Assembly (NCBI RefSeq): GCF_011301715.1
Contig: NZ_CP049870.1
Coordinates: forward strand, 1,302,001 to 1,366,000
DNA from: Sphingomonas sp. HDW15A
Lineage (GTDB): Bacteria; Pseudomonadota; Alphaproteobacteria; Sphingomonadales; Sphingomonadaceae
Length of the DNA: 64,000 nucleotides
Reading direction: 5' to 3'
The position numbers and the translations under genes were made by a program. Positions 1 to 9,585 of the stretch are shown here, piece after piece (position 1 is the first letter of the stretch; each line of letters starts with the position of its first letter). The notes beneath the pieces were generated by a model that made no database searches, was not told where the DNA came from, and saw nothing but the letters and a program-made list of their open reading frames with translations.

Positions 1-1091
1 GCAGTCGTTCGCTCGGGATCGTTCCAATAGCCCTTGGCCACCAGCGGACCGGAATGGACAAGCTCGCCCTCTTCGCCAGCGTCGGCTTCGGTTCCATCGC
101 CGCGAACGATCCGGAGCTCCGCGAAAGGGATTGCCTTGCCGACGCTGTCAGGATGCGTGTCGGCCAGCGCCGGCTCGAGGCTCGAGGAGCGGAAGGCCTC
201 CGTGAGCCCATACATCAAGTGCAGGCGCGCCTCAGGAAAAAGCCGCCGCAGCTGCCGCACAACAGTCTCGGGCAAATGCCCGCCGCTATTGGTGAGCGTC
301 CGCAAGCTCTCGCCTGAACCGTCGAGCCAGTCGAGCGCGGCCAATTGGCTCCACAGCGGCGGCACCCCGGCCAGTACGGTGACGTCATGACGCCGCACTG
401 CTTTCCGCACGTCGCCGGGCAGCAGATAGTCGAACCCAATCGCTTGCCCCCCAGCAGCCCAGGTCGAAAGCAGCTGGCTTTGCCCATAATCGAAGGCCAG
501 CGGCAGCAGGCACAACGTGCGATCGTCCGGAGCCAGTCTGAGGTAATGCGCGACGCTGATCGCCCCCAGCCACAAGTTCGCATGGCTCAGCATCACGCCC
601 TTGGGCCTGCCGGTCGACCCGGATGTGTAGAGCAAAGCGGCGAGCAAATTCGGGTCATGGCCCGAGGGCGGAAGCGCTTCGCTGTGCGGCGACCATTCCT
701 CGAGCGCCAAAAGTTCTGCATCGGCGCCATCGCCAGCGTCTAGCGATTCTAGCCGCGCCGCATTGGCGATCAGCAGCTTCGCTCCGCTGTCGGCAAGGAT
801 ATGCGCCGCCTGCGCTCGTTTCAGCACGGGATTGACCGGCACGTGGACCAGCCCCGCCCGCGCCGCGGCGAGCGGCATGACGCAAGCCGTGATCGTCTTG
901 CCCATCCACGTCGCGACTCGGTCGCCGGGCTTGAGCCCTCTCGCGAGCAACGCTGCTGCCGTCTCCCCGGTCAGTCGTTCCAGGCCTCGATACGTAAGGC
1001 GCTCCTCGCGTATGGCGAGGGCCACGTCGTCACCCGCTCCGCGCGATGCGATATGGTCGAGCGGATATGGCGTCGGGTCGGGCTGGCTCAC
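1..1091 (-). CDS. AMP-dependent acyl-CoA ligase, exosortase-A-associated type (3' part outside window)
   Basis: Read on the minus strand, a frame opens with GTG at 1091 (alternative GTG at 1097; stop TAG at 1103-1101 just before) and runs without a stop to the window edge, about 363 codons. The adenylate-forming P-loop YTSGSTGRPKG lies near residues 155-165 and the A5-type motif MYGLTEA further on, so this is an ANL-superfamily enzyme that activates a carboxylic acid with ATP. The C-terminal lid domain lies outside the window. It is divergent from an acyl carrier protein gene 60 bp away. That pairing is typical of the acyl-CoA ligase and carrier protein of exosortase-A (PEP-CTERM) gene clusters; the exosortase link is inferred, as no exosortase gene is in view. 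Substrate unknown. Confidence 0.85.
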   Translation of the reverse strand, partial: MSQPDPTPYPLDHIASRGAGDDVALAIREERLTYRGLERLTGETAAALLARGLKPGDRVATWMGKTITACVMPLAAARAGLVHVPVNPVLKRAQAAHILADSGAKLLIANAARLESLDAGDGADAELLALEEWSPHSEALPPSGHDPNLLAALLYTSGSTGRPKGVMLSHANLWLGAISVAHYLRLAPDDRTLCLLPLAFDYGQSQLLSTWAAGGQAIGFDYLLPGDVRKAVRRHDVTVLAGVPPLWSQLAALDWLDGSGESLRTLTNSGGHLPETVVRQLRRLFPEARLHLMYGLTEAFRSSSLEPALADTHPDSVGKAIPFAELRIVRGDGTEADAGEEGELVHSGPLVAKGYWNDPERTT

Positions 1092-1150
1092 CCGCACCGA
1101 CTAGGCGCGCGCTTGCCACATGGGCAAGCCTCCACTACGGCGCACGCGCC

Positions 1151-1441
1151 ATGAGCACGGGACTGAAAGCCATGCCGCGCGATGCCGATGACGAGATCGA
1201 CGCCAGGCTTCGTGCCTTGCTCGCCGAGACTCTTGGCCTTTCCATCGTTCGTGTGGCAGCTTTCGGACCGGAGACAGCGCTTTTCGGCGCACTGCCGGAA
1301 CTTGACAGCATGGCCGTTGCCAATCTGCTTACCGGCATCGAGGAACGCTTCGACCTCCTGATCGAAGACGACGATGTCGAGGCCGAGGATTTCGAGACCT
1401 ACGGCCGTCTCCTCGCTTTCGTCGAGCGGTTGGGAAACTGA
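1151..1441 (+). CDS. Acyl carrier protein, exosortase-associated type
   Basis: A 96-residue phosphopantetheine-binding carrier protein. The attachment serine is in the motif LDSMAV at about residue 53, followed by the usual amphipathic helices and an acidic stretch (EDDDVEAEDF). ATG 1151 was chosen; ATG 1172 is a possible shorter start. Such proteins carry an acyl chain as a thioester on a 4'-phosphopantetheine arm in the cytoplasm. Its divergent neighbour is an AMP-forming ligase that probably loads it. It is not the fatty-acid-synthesis AcpP, which is more conserved and normally sits beside fabF. Confidence 0.85.
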   Translation: MSTGLKAMPRDADDEIDARLRALLAETLGLSIVRVAAFGPETALFGALPELDSMAVANLLTGIEERFDLLIEDDDVEAEDFETYGRLLAFVERLGN

Positions 1442-1490
1442 CCATCAATCCACTTGCCGTCCTTGCGGGGACTGCCCAAATGGCTCAATA

Positions 1491-1886
1491 ATGATCACTC
1501 GCGAACAGTGGCGGCGTTTTATCGACCATGCTTTCGTCGAGTGGACGATTTTCGCCATTGGTGTGATCCTGATCGCCGTCTCGCCCGTACTCGGCGCACT
1601 TCCCGGCCCCGGCGGGATTTTTGTGTTCGCCCTCGGCCTGGCGATGGTCCTGAAGACCAGCCGCTGGGCCCGTCGCCATTACGTTAAGTTCAAGCGCTGG
1701 CAGCCCAAGGCCGGGCGCTGGACCGATTGGGGCCTCAGGCGCAAAAGCGCGGCTCGCCGGGAGGCCTTGCGCAAGCAGCGCGAGGAAATGGGGTGCGAAA
1801 ACCCGCCGGGCGTCGAAGCCGCTGGCGACGACGTATCGACCGAGCCTTCGCTAATTCCCTCTCCGCCTGCCAAGGCCAGCGATTGA
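1491..1886 (+). CDS. Small membrane protein with PGPG motif (PGPGW-like family)
   Basis: A 131-residue protein with a hydrophobic N-terminal half: two close membrane segments at about residues 16-35 and 41-55, separated by LPGPGG. A basic segment follows (WARRHYVKFKRW) and then a polar tail. The PGPG turn between two helices resembles the uncharacterised PGPGW putative transmembrane family; that assignment is from motif memory only. ATG 1491 directly follows the carrier protein gene by 49 bp, so the two may be cotranscribed. A terminator-like hairpin lies 38 bp after the stop. Function unknown. Confidence 0.7.
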   Translation: MITREQWRRFIDHAFVEWTIFAIGVILIAVSPVLGALPGPGGIFVFALGLAMVLKTSRWARRHYVKFKRWQPKAGRWTDWGLRRKSAARREALRKQREEMGCENPPGVEAAGDDVSTEPSLIPSPPAKASD

Positions 1887-1911
1887 CTTTGCCAGTCCTA
1901 CCGACTATCGG
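1883..1911 (+). promoter_or_regulatory. Possible sigma-70-type promoter for rpmH-rnpA
   Basis: TTGACT at 1883-1888 and TATCGG at 1906-1911 are separated by 17 nt. The -35 element overlaps the stop codon of the upstream gene. A transcript starting near 1918 would begin with the hairpin at 1925-1942. Prediction by pattern only. Confidence 0.35.
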
Positions 1912-1924
1912 CCCCGTCAACCGC

Positions 1925-1949
1925 AGCCGCCCCTTGGCGGCTCTTTTTT
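1925..1949 (+). terminator. Terminator-like hairpin in front of rpmH
   Basis: AGCCGCC (1925-1931) pairs perfectly with GGCGGCT (1936-1942) around a 4-nt loop and is followed by CTTTTTT (1943-1949). It could end the upstream transcript. It sits only 15 bp before the first ATG of the rnpA frame, so a transcript from the putative promoter at 1883-1911 would have to read through it, which allows attenuation. Confidence 0.65.
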
Positions 1950-1963
1950 CTTTAGTTCAAGGC

Positions 1964-2425
1964 ATGAGCGATGAAGCGCACTTTTCAGCCCAGCAACCTG
2001 GTCCGCAAGCGGCGTCACGGCTTCCGGTCGCGCATGGCGACGGTCGGCGGCCGCAAGGTGCTGAATGCTCGCCGCGCACGCGGCCGCAAGAAGCTCAGCG
2101 CCTAATCACCTTACGCAAACGGGCCGATTTCGTTGCCGCGAACCGCGGCCAGCGGATAGCCACGCCCGGCTTCGTTTTGCAGCTTCGCCGCCGCGATGAC
2201 GGCGACACGACCATGCGCGTCGGTTTCACCGTCACCCGAAAGATCGGCGGCGCCGTCATTCGCAACCGCATGAAGCGCCGCTTGCGGGCTCTTGCCCGCG
2301 AGCACTTGCCGACGCTCGGGGTCCCCGGCGCCGACCATGTCCTGATAGGCCGCTCAGGCGGCATTGAGCGCGATTTTTCCGTCCTCGGCCAGGAACTGGC
2401 CAAGGCGCTCAGGAAGGCCAATTGA
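1964..2425 (+). CDS. rnpA: Ribonuclease P protein component, frame enclosing rpmH
   Basis: The conserved part starts at [13 protein letters not shown] (about 2110) and includes the RNR-type signature [13 protein letters not shown]. It is the protein subunit of RNase P, which removes the 5' leader of pre-tRNA. No ATG, GTG or TTG lies between the end of rpmH and this conserved helix: the codon at the expected place, 2105-2107, is ATC. The nearest in-frame conventional start upstream is ATG 1964, seven bases before the rpmH ATG, which makes a 153-residue protein whose first ~45 codons read through rpmH in another frame. A long overlap of this type is known in Thermus. Alternatives are initiation at ATC 2105 or a base-call error there. 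The downstream ATG 2426 of yidD abuts the stop. Confidence 0.85.
   Translation: MSDEAHFSAQQPGPQAASRLPVAHGDGRRPQGAECSPRTRPQEAQRLITLRKRADFVAANRGQRIATPGFVLQLRRRDDGDTTMRVGFTVTRKIGGAVIRNRMKRRLRALAREHLPTLGVPGADHVLIGRSGGIERDFSVLGQELAKALRKAN
1971..2105 (+). CDS. rpmH: 50S ribosomal protein L34
   Basis: A 44-residue, very basic protein starting [18 protein letters not shown] and ending ARGRKKLSA, the full canonical L34 length and sequence pattern. It is a structural protein of the large ribosomal subunit. AAGG at 1959-1962 is a suitable ribosome-binding site 8 nt before ATG 1971. The gene is entirely contained within the extended rnpA frame and is first in the conserved rpmH-rnpA-yidD-yidC order. Confidence 0.97.
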   Translation: MKRTFQPSNLVRKRRHGFRSRMATVGGRKVLNARRARGRKKLSA

Positions 2426-2638
2426 ATGCTGTCCCGCGGATTGATCCTGATTGCCCGCGGATGGCAACTTGGCCCGAGCCGGATCTTGCCGCCTTCATGC
2501 CGTTACCAGCCAAGTTGTTCGGCCTATGCCATCACCGCATGGTCGCGCTATGGCTCTTTCAAAGGCAGCTGGCTTGCCATCAAGCGGATCTCCCGCTGCC
2601 ACCCTTGGGGTGGACAGGGCTTCGACCCCGTCCCCTGA
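2426..2638 (+). CDS. yidD: Membrane protein insertion efficiency factor YidD
   Basis: A 70-residue protein with the family hallmarks: an amphipathic N-terminus ([14 protein letters not shown]), the cysteine-containing block [11 protein letters not shown] and a C-terminal [13 protein letters not shown]. YidD is a small inner-membrane-associated protein that assists YidC-dependent insertion of membrane proteins. The ATG immediately follows the rnpA stop codon, and yidC starts 25 bp downstream, so the three are probably one transcript. Confidence 0.95.
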   Translation: MLSRGLILIARGWQLGPSRILPPSCRYQPSCSAYAITAWSRYGSFKGSWLAIKRISRCHPWGGQGFDPVP

Positions 2639-2662
2639 TTCGACGAAGGACTGACACAAGCC

Positions 2663-4371
2663 TTGACCGACAATCGCAACATGGTGCTCGCGATCGCGCT
2701 GAGCATACTGATCCTGATGGGCTGGAGCTTCCTGTCCGACCGCTATTTCCCGACGGCGGCTCCACAAACCCAGCGTGTTGAGGATGGCAAGGTCAAGGCG
2801 GCGCCTCGCGCGGACGCGCCCGCGCCCGCCGTACTTCGCGATCGCGCCCAGGTTCTCGCCGAGGCTCCGCGGGTCCGGATCGACACGCCAACCCTGTCGG
2901 GCTCCATCAACCTCAGGGCCGCCCGATTCGATGATCTGCTTCTAAAGGAACAACGCACGACGATCGCCCGCAATGCGCCGCCCGTGCGACTGCTCTCTCC
3001 GGCCGGCGCAAAGGGCAGCTATTTCGCGCAATACGGCTGGACCGGGCGTGGTGTCGCAGTTCCCGGTCCCGATTCGGTCTGGAACGCCAGCGCGCCGGTG
3101 CTAACTCCGGGCAAGCCGGTCACCTTGTGGTGGGACAACGGTACCGGGCAACGTTTCGAGCAGATCGTCTCGGTCGACGAGAACTACCTTTTCACGGTGC
3201 GCCAAAGGGTCGTGAATGGCGGGTCTGGAGCAGTCGGCCTCCGTACCTACGGGCTGATCAGCCGCGCCGAGAAGAGTGCTGACCCTTCGACGTGGACGAA
3301 CCATGTCGGACCGATTTCCTTCCTTGGCGGCGAGGCCGATTACGATGTCGACTGGAAGACGCTGGACGAAGACAAGAGCGGGGTCACGCGCGATAGCCGG
3401 GGCGGCTGGCTCGGCTTCACCGACAAATACTGGCTGACTGCTCTCGCTCCGGCCTCCGGTGCTCCCATCGAAGCGAGCCTGCGCAAGAGCCAGACCGGTG
3501 CTTACCAGGCAGATTATGCGGGTCGCGAGTTCGTAGCCGCTCCGGGACAAGCCGTCTCAACCGAGACCCGCCTCTTCGCCGGGCCAAGGAAAAAGCTTTG
3601 CTGGATCGCTACGAAGCGGCCGGCATCCCCTACTTCTCCAAGGCGATCGACTGGGGCTGGTTCGAATGGTTCATGCGGCCGATTTTTAGCCTGCTGATGA
3701 AGCTGTTCGAGCTTACCGGCAACTTCGGGGTAGCGATCATCGGCCTTACGCTCATCGTTCGCCTGATCATGTATCCCATCGCCGACAAGCAGTTCCGCTC
3801 GTTCGCCGGCATGCGCAAGATCCAGCCGAAGATGAAGGAGATCCAGGAGCGTCACAAGGACGACAAGGCGCGTCAGCAGCAGGAGATTCTCAAGCTTTAC
3901 CAGCAGGAGAAGGTCAATCCGATGGCCGGCTGCCTGCCGATTCTGATACAGATCCCGATCTTCTACGCTCTCTACAAGACCCTGATGGTCAGCGTCGAAA
4001 TGCGCCACCAGCCGTTCGCCTTGTGGATCAAGGATCTTTCCGCACCGGACCCAATGACCCCGGTCAACCTGTTCGGCTTGCTTGATTTCACGCCGCCGGC
4101 AATGATTGCCATTGGTGTCCTTCCGATCCTTCTTGGAATCACCATGTGGCTGCAGTTCAAGCTGAACCCGGCGCAGATGGACCCGGTCCAGCAGAAGGTT
4201 TTCTCGATCATGCCGTGGATCCTGATGTTCGTGATGGCGCCGTTCGCCGCGGGGCTTCAGCTCTACTGGGTGGTCAACAACATCCTTTCGATCGCGCAGC
4301 AGAAGTACCTTTACCATCGTCACGACACGGAGACAGGCCAGCCGCAGACGATCACGGTCAAGGCGAAGTGA
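2663..4371 (+). CDS. yidC: Membrane protein insertase YidC (frame broken by one missing base)
   Basis: YidC inserts and folds inner-membrane proteins, alone or with SecYEG. The N-terminal signal-anchor ([16 protein letters not shown]) and the periplasmic beta domain are read from TTG 2663. The conserved five-helix insertase core (WFMRPIF..., [27 protein letters not shown]) is read from about 3583 in the -1 frame. Restoring one G in the GGG at 3581-3583 gives an uninterrupted protein of about 569 residues reading [14 protein letters not shown] across the junction, the expected family sequence. As yidC is essential and six similar defects occur in this window, a base-call error is more likely than a pseudogene. 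It overlaps engB by 4 bp. Confidence 0.93.
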
Positions 4372-5006
4372 CAGACGAAGAGGATCTTGCCGAGCAAGCC
4401 CGGAAACTATTTTCCGGGCCGATCGACTTTCTGAAGTCGGCGCCACAGCTCCAGCATTTGCCGGATGCAAATGTTCCGGAAATTGCGTTTGCCGGCCGCT
4501 CCAATGTCGGGAAATCGTCGCTTATCAACGCGGTCACCCACCGCAGCAAGCTGGCCCGGGCGTCAAATACGCCGGGGCGTACGCAAGAGCTCAATTATTT
4601 TGACGTCGGCCGTCCGCCCGTTCTGCGGCTGGTCGATATGCCTGGGTACGGTTTTGCCGAAGCGCCCAAGGACATGGTCAAGCGCTGGCGCTTCCTGATC
4701 AACGATTTCCTCCGGGGCCGCGCGGTGCTCAAGCGCGCTCTGGTTCTGGTCGACAGCCGGCACGGCCTCAAGGACGTCGACCGCGACATTATGAAAATGC
4801 TCGACGATGCGGCGGTGAGCTATCACCTCGTCCTGACGAAGGCCGACAAGATCAAGCCGACGGAACTGGCCTCAAGGATCGACGCGATCCGCACCGAGGC
4901 AGCAAAGCATCCCGCCGCTCACCCGCTGATCATCTCAACGTCGAGCGAGAAGGGCGATGGCATCGCCGAGCTCAGAACAGCGATCCTGGAGGCTGCGATC
5001 TCATGA
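4368..5006 (+). CDS. engB: Ribosome biogenesis GTP-binding protein EngB (YihA/YsxC)
   Basis: A 212-residue TRAFAC-class GTPase. G1 is GRSNVGKS at residues 43-50, G3 is DMPGYG, G4 is TKADK and G5 lies in SSEKGD. EngB is needed for assembly of the 50S subunit. GTG 4368 overlaps the yidC stop (GTGA), the usual translational coupling in alphaproteobacteria, and gives the expected family length. The adjoining ATG 5003 of the next gene overlaps its TGA. Confidence 0.95.
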   Translation: MTDEEDLAEQARKLFSGPIDFLKSAPQLQHLPDANVPEIAFAGRSNVGKSSLINAVTHRSKLARASNTPGRTQELNYFDVGRPPVLRLVDMPGYGFAEAPKDMVKRWRFLINDFLRGRAVLKRALVLVDSRHGLKDVDRDIMKMLDDAAVSYHLVLTKADKIKPTELASRIDAIRTEAAKHPAAHPLIISTSSEKGDGIAELRTAILEAAIS

Positions 5007-5671
5007 AGCTGATCATCGGCAATCGCGCTTATTCGTCCTGGTCATTCCGTGGTTGGCTTGCCGTCAAGGCGATGAACGTGGACTTCGAGGAGCTGGTCGT
5101 ACCGATGTTCGGCGAGCAGTGGGACGAAGCGCGAAACGGCAACGAATTCGCACCCGGCGGCGGCAAGGTCCCGATTCTCTGGGACGGTGATGTCGTCGTC
5201 TGGGACAGCCTCGCGATTATTGATTTCTGCGCAGACCGCGCCGGACGCGATCTCTATTGGCCTGAAGATGAAGCCGCGCGCGCGATGGCGCGCTCGATGG
5301 CGGCGGAAATGCACTCCAGCTTCACCAATTTGCGCCGCGAACTGCCGATGAACGTCCGCCGCCGGGTCGACGGACACGCTGTAAGCGCCGAGGTCGCCGC
5401 CGAGATCGACCGGATTTTACAGCTCTGGGCTCAAGCTCGTGCCCGCTTTGGGGGCGGAGGCGAATTTCTTTTCGGAAAGTGGAACGCCGCCGACATGATG
5501 TTCGCGCCGGTCGTCACCCGCTTCGTCACATACCGCGTTCCTTTGCCGCCGTTTGCAATCGCTTACGCGGATGCTGTGCTACACCATCCGCACGTCGTCG
5601 AATGGATAGAGCTCGCCCAGGACGAGCCCTGGGTGATCGATCAATATGAGCCGAAGAAAAAGAAAGCTTAG
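5003..5671 (+). CDS. Glutathione S-transferase family protein
   Basis: A 222-residue cytosolic GST-like protein. The N-terminal thioredoxin-fold part begins [17 protein letters not shown] (the serine at SSW is in the place of the glutathione-activating residue) and has the glutathione-contact motif [17 protein letters not shown]. The C-terminal helical domain spans about residues 90-215. The YSSWS start is typical of the GST group annotated with maleylacetoacetate isomerase-like or YfcF-like proteins; substrate not predictable. Translationally coupled to engB by ATGA. It ends in a 4-bp tail-to-tail overlap with a cupin gene. Confidence 0.85.
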   Translation: MKLIIGNRAYSSWSFRGWLAVKAMNVDFEELVVPMFGEQWDEARNGNEFAPGGGKVPILWDGDVVVWDSLAIIDFCADRAGRDLYWPEDEAARAMARSMAAEMHSSFTNLRRELPMNVRRRVDGHAVSAEVAAEIDRILQLWAQARARFGGGGEFLFGKWNAADMMFAPVVTRFVTYRVPLPPFAIAYADAVLHHPHVVEWIELAQDEPWVIDQYEPKKKKA

Positions 5672-6126
5672 CCGCGCTTCGGGTATTCGCTGCCATCGCG
5701 GCGGCAAAAGCGGTTGTCGTCCGTGAACACCATGTCGATGTCGCTATATCCGCCGCCTGTTCGCGACCCCGCACTGATTGCGACGAAAGTGCAGGGCTCG
5801 CCCGACCGATTGATCATGTGATGACCATTGGTGCTCCCCATCGGCCAGGCTGCAATATCGCCAGGTTTGAGCTCCGTCTCGCCGTCATCCTCGACAAGCA
5901 CCGCCGTCCCCGACAGCATGATGATCATCTCGTCTTCTCCGTCGTGCCAATGGCGCTGGCTCGACCATGCGCCAGGCTCAAGCGTGACATGGCTCGCTCC
6001 CAACTCGGTCAGCCCGGCGAGCGGAGCGATACGCTTCCACCATCGGCCTGCGACGGGTTTGTGAAAGGGATCGGGATAGCCCGTCGCGTTGGACGGTTCG
6101 ACCGACTCAAGTTCGACTTTCGGCAT
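5668..6126 (-). CDS. Cupin domain protein
   Basis: A 152-residue single-domain cupin. Motif 1 is in HWHDGEDEMIIMLSG (metal-ligand His, His, Glu) and motif 2 in PGDIAAWPMGSTNGHHM. The protein reads as a small beta-barrel with no signal peptide. Such proteins are isomerases, dioxygenases or sugar-binding regulators, and nothing here discriminates. It is transcribed towards the GST gene and divergently from dapE, with a 26-bp gap on the dapE side. Confidence 0.85.
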   Translation of the reverse strand: MPKVELESVEPSNATGYPDPFHKPVAGRWWKRIAPLAGLTELGASHVTLEPGAWSSQRHWHDGEDEMIIMLSGTAVLVEDDGETELKPGDIAAWPMGSTNGHHMINRSGEPCTFVAISAGSRTGGGYSDIDMVFTDDNRFCRRDGSEYPKRG

Positions 6127-6152
6127 AGCGAAGGGATTGCTACCCCCGTCGC

Positions 6153-7281
6153 ATGACCGCGTCCATCGATCCTGTTGCGCTTGCCCAGGCGCTCATCGCC
6201 TGCCCCAGCGTCACGCCGGCCTCGGGCGCGGTATTTGACGTCCTAGAGCGCGAACTGGAGCCGCTGGGTTTCACCGCGCATCGGTTCATTCTGGGCGAGG
6301 CGCCCGACGGCCCGACAGAAAACATGGTGGCAATCCGCGGGAAGGAGGACCGCATTTCGGTTTCGCCGGCCATCTCGATGTCGTACCGCCCGGCGACGGT
6401 TGGGAAATCGATCCTTTCGAACCGGCTATCACCGATGGCGTCCTTCAGGGTCGCGGCGCCGCGGACATGAAAAGCGCGATCGCCGCATTCGTCGCAGCCT
6501 TGGCCGAAAATTTGCCCGAAACCGGGACCGTCTCGCTGCTGATCACGGGCGACGAGGAGGGTTACGCAACTTACGGTATGCCGCGGATCATCGACTGGCT
6601 GAACGAGCGCAGCATCAAGCCGGACATGATCCTGATCGGCGAACCTACGTCGGTCGATCGGCTTGGCGACACAGTCAAGGTCGGGCGCCGCGGCTCCGTC
6701 AACATGTGGATCGACGTGCTCGGCCATCAAGGTCACGTCGCCTACCCGCACCTTGCCGACAATCCCATCGCCAAGCTCGCCCGGATCGTGGCCGCGCTGG
6801 ATTCCCAACATCTGGACGACGGCACCGACGCATTTCCGCCCTCAAACCTGGAATTCACGGCGATTTCGACGCCGACACATGCCAGCAATGTCATTCCGGG
6901 GAGCGCGACCGCGCAACTCAACATCCGTTTCAACAACCTCCATCGCGGCGAAGATCTCGTTCGGCTTGTCGAGCAGGTTGCAAAGGCCGAGGACCCGAAT
7001 GCCACCGTCCGCGCGCGCATTTCCGGCGAGGCATTCCTGACCCCCGCGGGAAACTTTACGACATCGTCGTGGGCGCGATTCGCGATGAAATGGGGATCGA
7101 GCCGGAACTCTCGACAAGTGGCGGAACGTCGGACGGCCGCTTTCTCATCGCCCTCTGCCCGGTTGTCGATTTCGGACTTCCCAACGCAAGCATGCACAAA
7201 GTCGGGGAGCATGCGCGAGTAGAGGATATCCGTGCTCTCACCCGGATCTATCGCCGCGTCCTCGATCGCGTCTTCGCCTAG
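6153..7281 (+). CDS. dapE: Succinyl-diaminopimelate desuccinylase (two frame breaks)
   Basis: DapE hydrolyses N-succinyl-L,L-diaminopimelate in lysine and peptidoglycan-precursor synthesis. Parts of the protein appear in three frames. The N-terminus (ALIACPSVTPASG) is read from ATG 6153. The metal-ligand block FAGHLDVVPPGDGW, then GRGAADMKSAIAAF and GDEEG, is read one frame back. The C-terminus (GGTSDGRF, MHKVGEHARVEDI) is read one more frame back. Restoring one base near 6339-6341 (GGG) and one within 7041-7050 (C5 or G3 run) gives a continuous protein of about 376 residues, the normal length. All zinc-ligand motifs are intact. Loss of two bases at homopolymers in an essential gene points to sequence error. 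Confidence 0.9.
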
Positions 7282-8971
7282 GCGGCGCTCCGCGAAGCCG
7301 GAACATGGTGCGCGGACCAGCTCAGGAATTCATTCTCACTCATCGGTCCGGCGTAGACATAGCCTTGGACACTGTCGCAACCCATCGCCCTAAGCAGGTC
7401 TGCCTGAGCTGCGTTCTCCACTGATTCCGCGACAATAGAACAACCGACACCCTTAATGAGGTGGACCAGCGCTTGGACGACCACTCGCGCTTCCTCACTG
7501 GTCTCGATGTCGGCGATAAGCGTCTGATCCAGCTTTACGCGGTCAACCGGCATGGCCCTCAAGCGCGCGATGTTGGAGAACCCGGTCCCGAAATCGTCCA
7601 GCGCGATCGAGGCTCCTTCGGCCCGGATCGCCGCGATCTCGGCAAGTTCGGCTTCCGAGCATTCCATCACCGCCCCTCGCTGAATTCCAGCTCGATCATG
7701 GACAAGGGAACGTCATTCTCAGCGAAAATGTGGCGTAGCCGGGTAAAGAAATCGATCCGGTCGAGCTGCCTTGGGCTGACGTTGATGGACAGGCGGCGGT
7801 CGATCCCTTGGCGCATCCACCCCGACAGGATGTGCGCGCACTGGCCGACGACCCAATCGCCGATCTCTGCGATTGCGCCATTCTGCTCGGCAATCGGAAT
7901 GAAAGTGCCTGGCAACCGGACACCGTCCAGCGGATGGTGCCACCGAAGCAAGGCTTCGACTCCGTCGAATTCGCCGGTGACGAGGCTCATCTGCGGCTGC
8001 AAGGCCAGCCGAAGCTGGCCGCGCTCGACAATATCGCTGAGCGATTGCTCGACCTCACGGCGGCGCTGGTGTTCTTCGGCCAGTTCGCTTGTGAAGAGGC
8101 AATACTGGCCGCCGCCGCGCGATTTCGCCTGGTACATCGCAAGATCGGCAGCGCGCATGAGCTGCTCGATCGATTCGCCATGATCGGGCGAAAGCGCGAC
8201 ACCGACCGACGCGCCAATGTCGATGTGATGGCCGTTGAGCTCGAACGGCTCGGCGATCGCGAGGGCGATTCTCCTGGCGATCATCTCGACCTCGGAGACG
8301 CTCCGGACCTCCGGAAAGAACAAGGTGAATTCATCGCCGGCCAGTCGTGCCAGCAGGGGCCTCGGCGCATTGCGGTCGCAAAGTTCGGCCGTAACGACGA
8401 CGCGAAGCCGATTCGCAACCATGACCAGCAGCTGGTCGCCGCGCGCATGGCCAAGGCTGTCGTTGACTGCCTTGAAACGGTCGAGGTCGATAAACATCAT
8501 TGCAGATTGCGACGAGCCGGCTGTTCCTAGCAGTTTGTCCGCCTCCGATCGGAAATGCAGGCGGTTCGGCAAGGACGTGACCGGATCGTACATGCCCAGC
8601 GCGTGGGCATTTTCGATCGATGCCCGCACTTCCTCGAACAGACTGTCGACTGCGTTGGCCAGCTTCGGATGCGCAGCGCGAAGCTGCTCGGGCGCCGGCG
8701 AAGTAAGATCGCCGTCTTCGACGGCAAGCAGCCGCTCGGCGAGGCACGTCATGGCCTTCAGGGTGGACGTATTCGGCCGCTCCGTCGCTATATAGCTGAT
8801 GAGGAGGCAGAACAGGCCCGCGACGAGAGACGCGACGATCTGCTCGTCGAGTTCCTTGATGTATAGGAAAGCCGCAAGCGAGAAAACGAACGAGGCAAAG
8901 CCCGCCATCCCCGACAGGATGACGTTGCTCAACTGCTGGGTCCGGCCGTCCTTCATCGCAGCAAGTAGCAT
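7278..8971 (-). CDS. GGDEF-EAL cyclic-di-GMP signalling protein (one frame break)
   Basis: An inner-membrane protein with two N-terminal membrane helices (about residues 20-58), then a GGDEF domain (SLPNRLHF, FIDLDRFKAVND, active-site variant AGDEF) and an EAL domain (VEALLRWHHP, LEFSE, DDFGTGFSN, AESVEN). It could both make and degrade c-di-GMP. The first frame ends after LEFSEGR at about 7667 and the rest of EAL continues in the -1 frame. Adding one C to the CCCC at 7673-7676 (plus strand) restores EFSEGAVMECSE and a protein of about 564 residues. Sensory input is not evident. c-di-GMP could connect it to the PilZ proteins at 43.2-44.2 kb, but that is inference. Confidence 0.88.
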
Positions 8972-9051
8972 TCCCTCGGGCGGCCCAATGGGACCGCCGC
9001 CACCATTTCGAAGTTAAACGGGCTGGGTTAAGGCCGCATGGAGCGGAATGG

Positions 9052-9585
9052 TTAACGCCGTAATATCAGGTAAAGGCTGCCGCCCCCGCCATGCCGCTTA
9101 CTCGCTCCTCTGACGGCCGCGATTCGCCCGGCATGACGCGACGCCGCGAGCCAGTCGTGGACTGCTGCGCGGATCTTGCCGCGCTGGACCGGCGGCTCGC
9201 CGGAACGCGCGTGTCCGGTGATTAACAAGATGACCCGTTCGCCGCCGCTGATCGCTTGCTCCAGACCATCGTCGATCGCGCCCCAGGCGCGGTCGAGATT
9301 GTGCCCATGAAGGTCGATGACCCGGTCAGGCCGGACATCGCCCGCACGCAGTCGCCGATCCCAGTGGCCATCGAGACCACCCTGCTGGAATGAGCTGGGT
9401 TTCGCAGGCTGGCCGGGAGCGGGCTGCTGCTCGGGTGCACGATCGGCCGGTCGCCGCGGCGGAGGCGCATTTTTCGCCGGGCCGATTTCTATCGGCGGCT
9501 CGGAGACTTTGTCTCGGGACAGCGGGCGGATGGTAGCCGCGACCTTGGCCCAAAGCTGGGCCTCGTCATCGGTAAGACGGCGCAC
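9052..9585 (-). CDS. Smr/MutS2 C-terminal domain endonuclease-like protein
   Basis: A 177-residue protein with a proline-rich, disordered N-terminal half and a C-terminal Smr domain. It has the hallmark DLHGHNLDRA at residues 91-100 and a LITGHAR motif near 121-127, matching the DxH and TGxG-type signatures of Smr nucleases. Stand-alone Smr proteins cleave RNA or DNA; in bacteria they are tied to repair or ribosome rescue. Its ATG overlaps the end of mltA by 20 bp on the same strand, and this Tim44-MltA-Smr order is common in alphaproteobacteria. Confidence 0.88.
   Translation of the reverse strand: MRRLTDDEAQLWAKVAATIRPLSRDKVSEPPIEIGPAKNAPPPRRPADRAPEQQPAPGQPAKPSSFQQGGLDGHWDRRLRAGDVRPDRVIDLHGHNLDRAWGAIDDGLEQAISGGERVILLITGHARSGEPPVQRGKIRAAVHDWLAASRHAGRIAAVRGASKRHGGGGSLYLILRR

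Noticed and set aside
3581..3600. Programmed -1 frameshifting in yidC at the dnaX-like G-AAA-AAG (3589-3595).
   Set aside because: The site lacks the leading A of the classical heptamer, and six other loci show the same one-base G/C-run loss without such a site. A sequence error explains all of them.
6153..7281. dapE as a decayed pseudogene.
   Set aside because: All active-site motifs are intact in successive frames, and both breaks are one-base losses at short G/C runs like those in five other genes.
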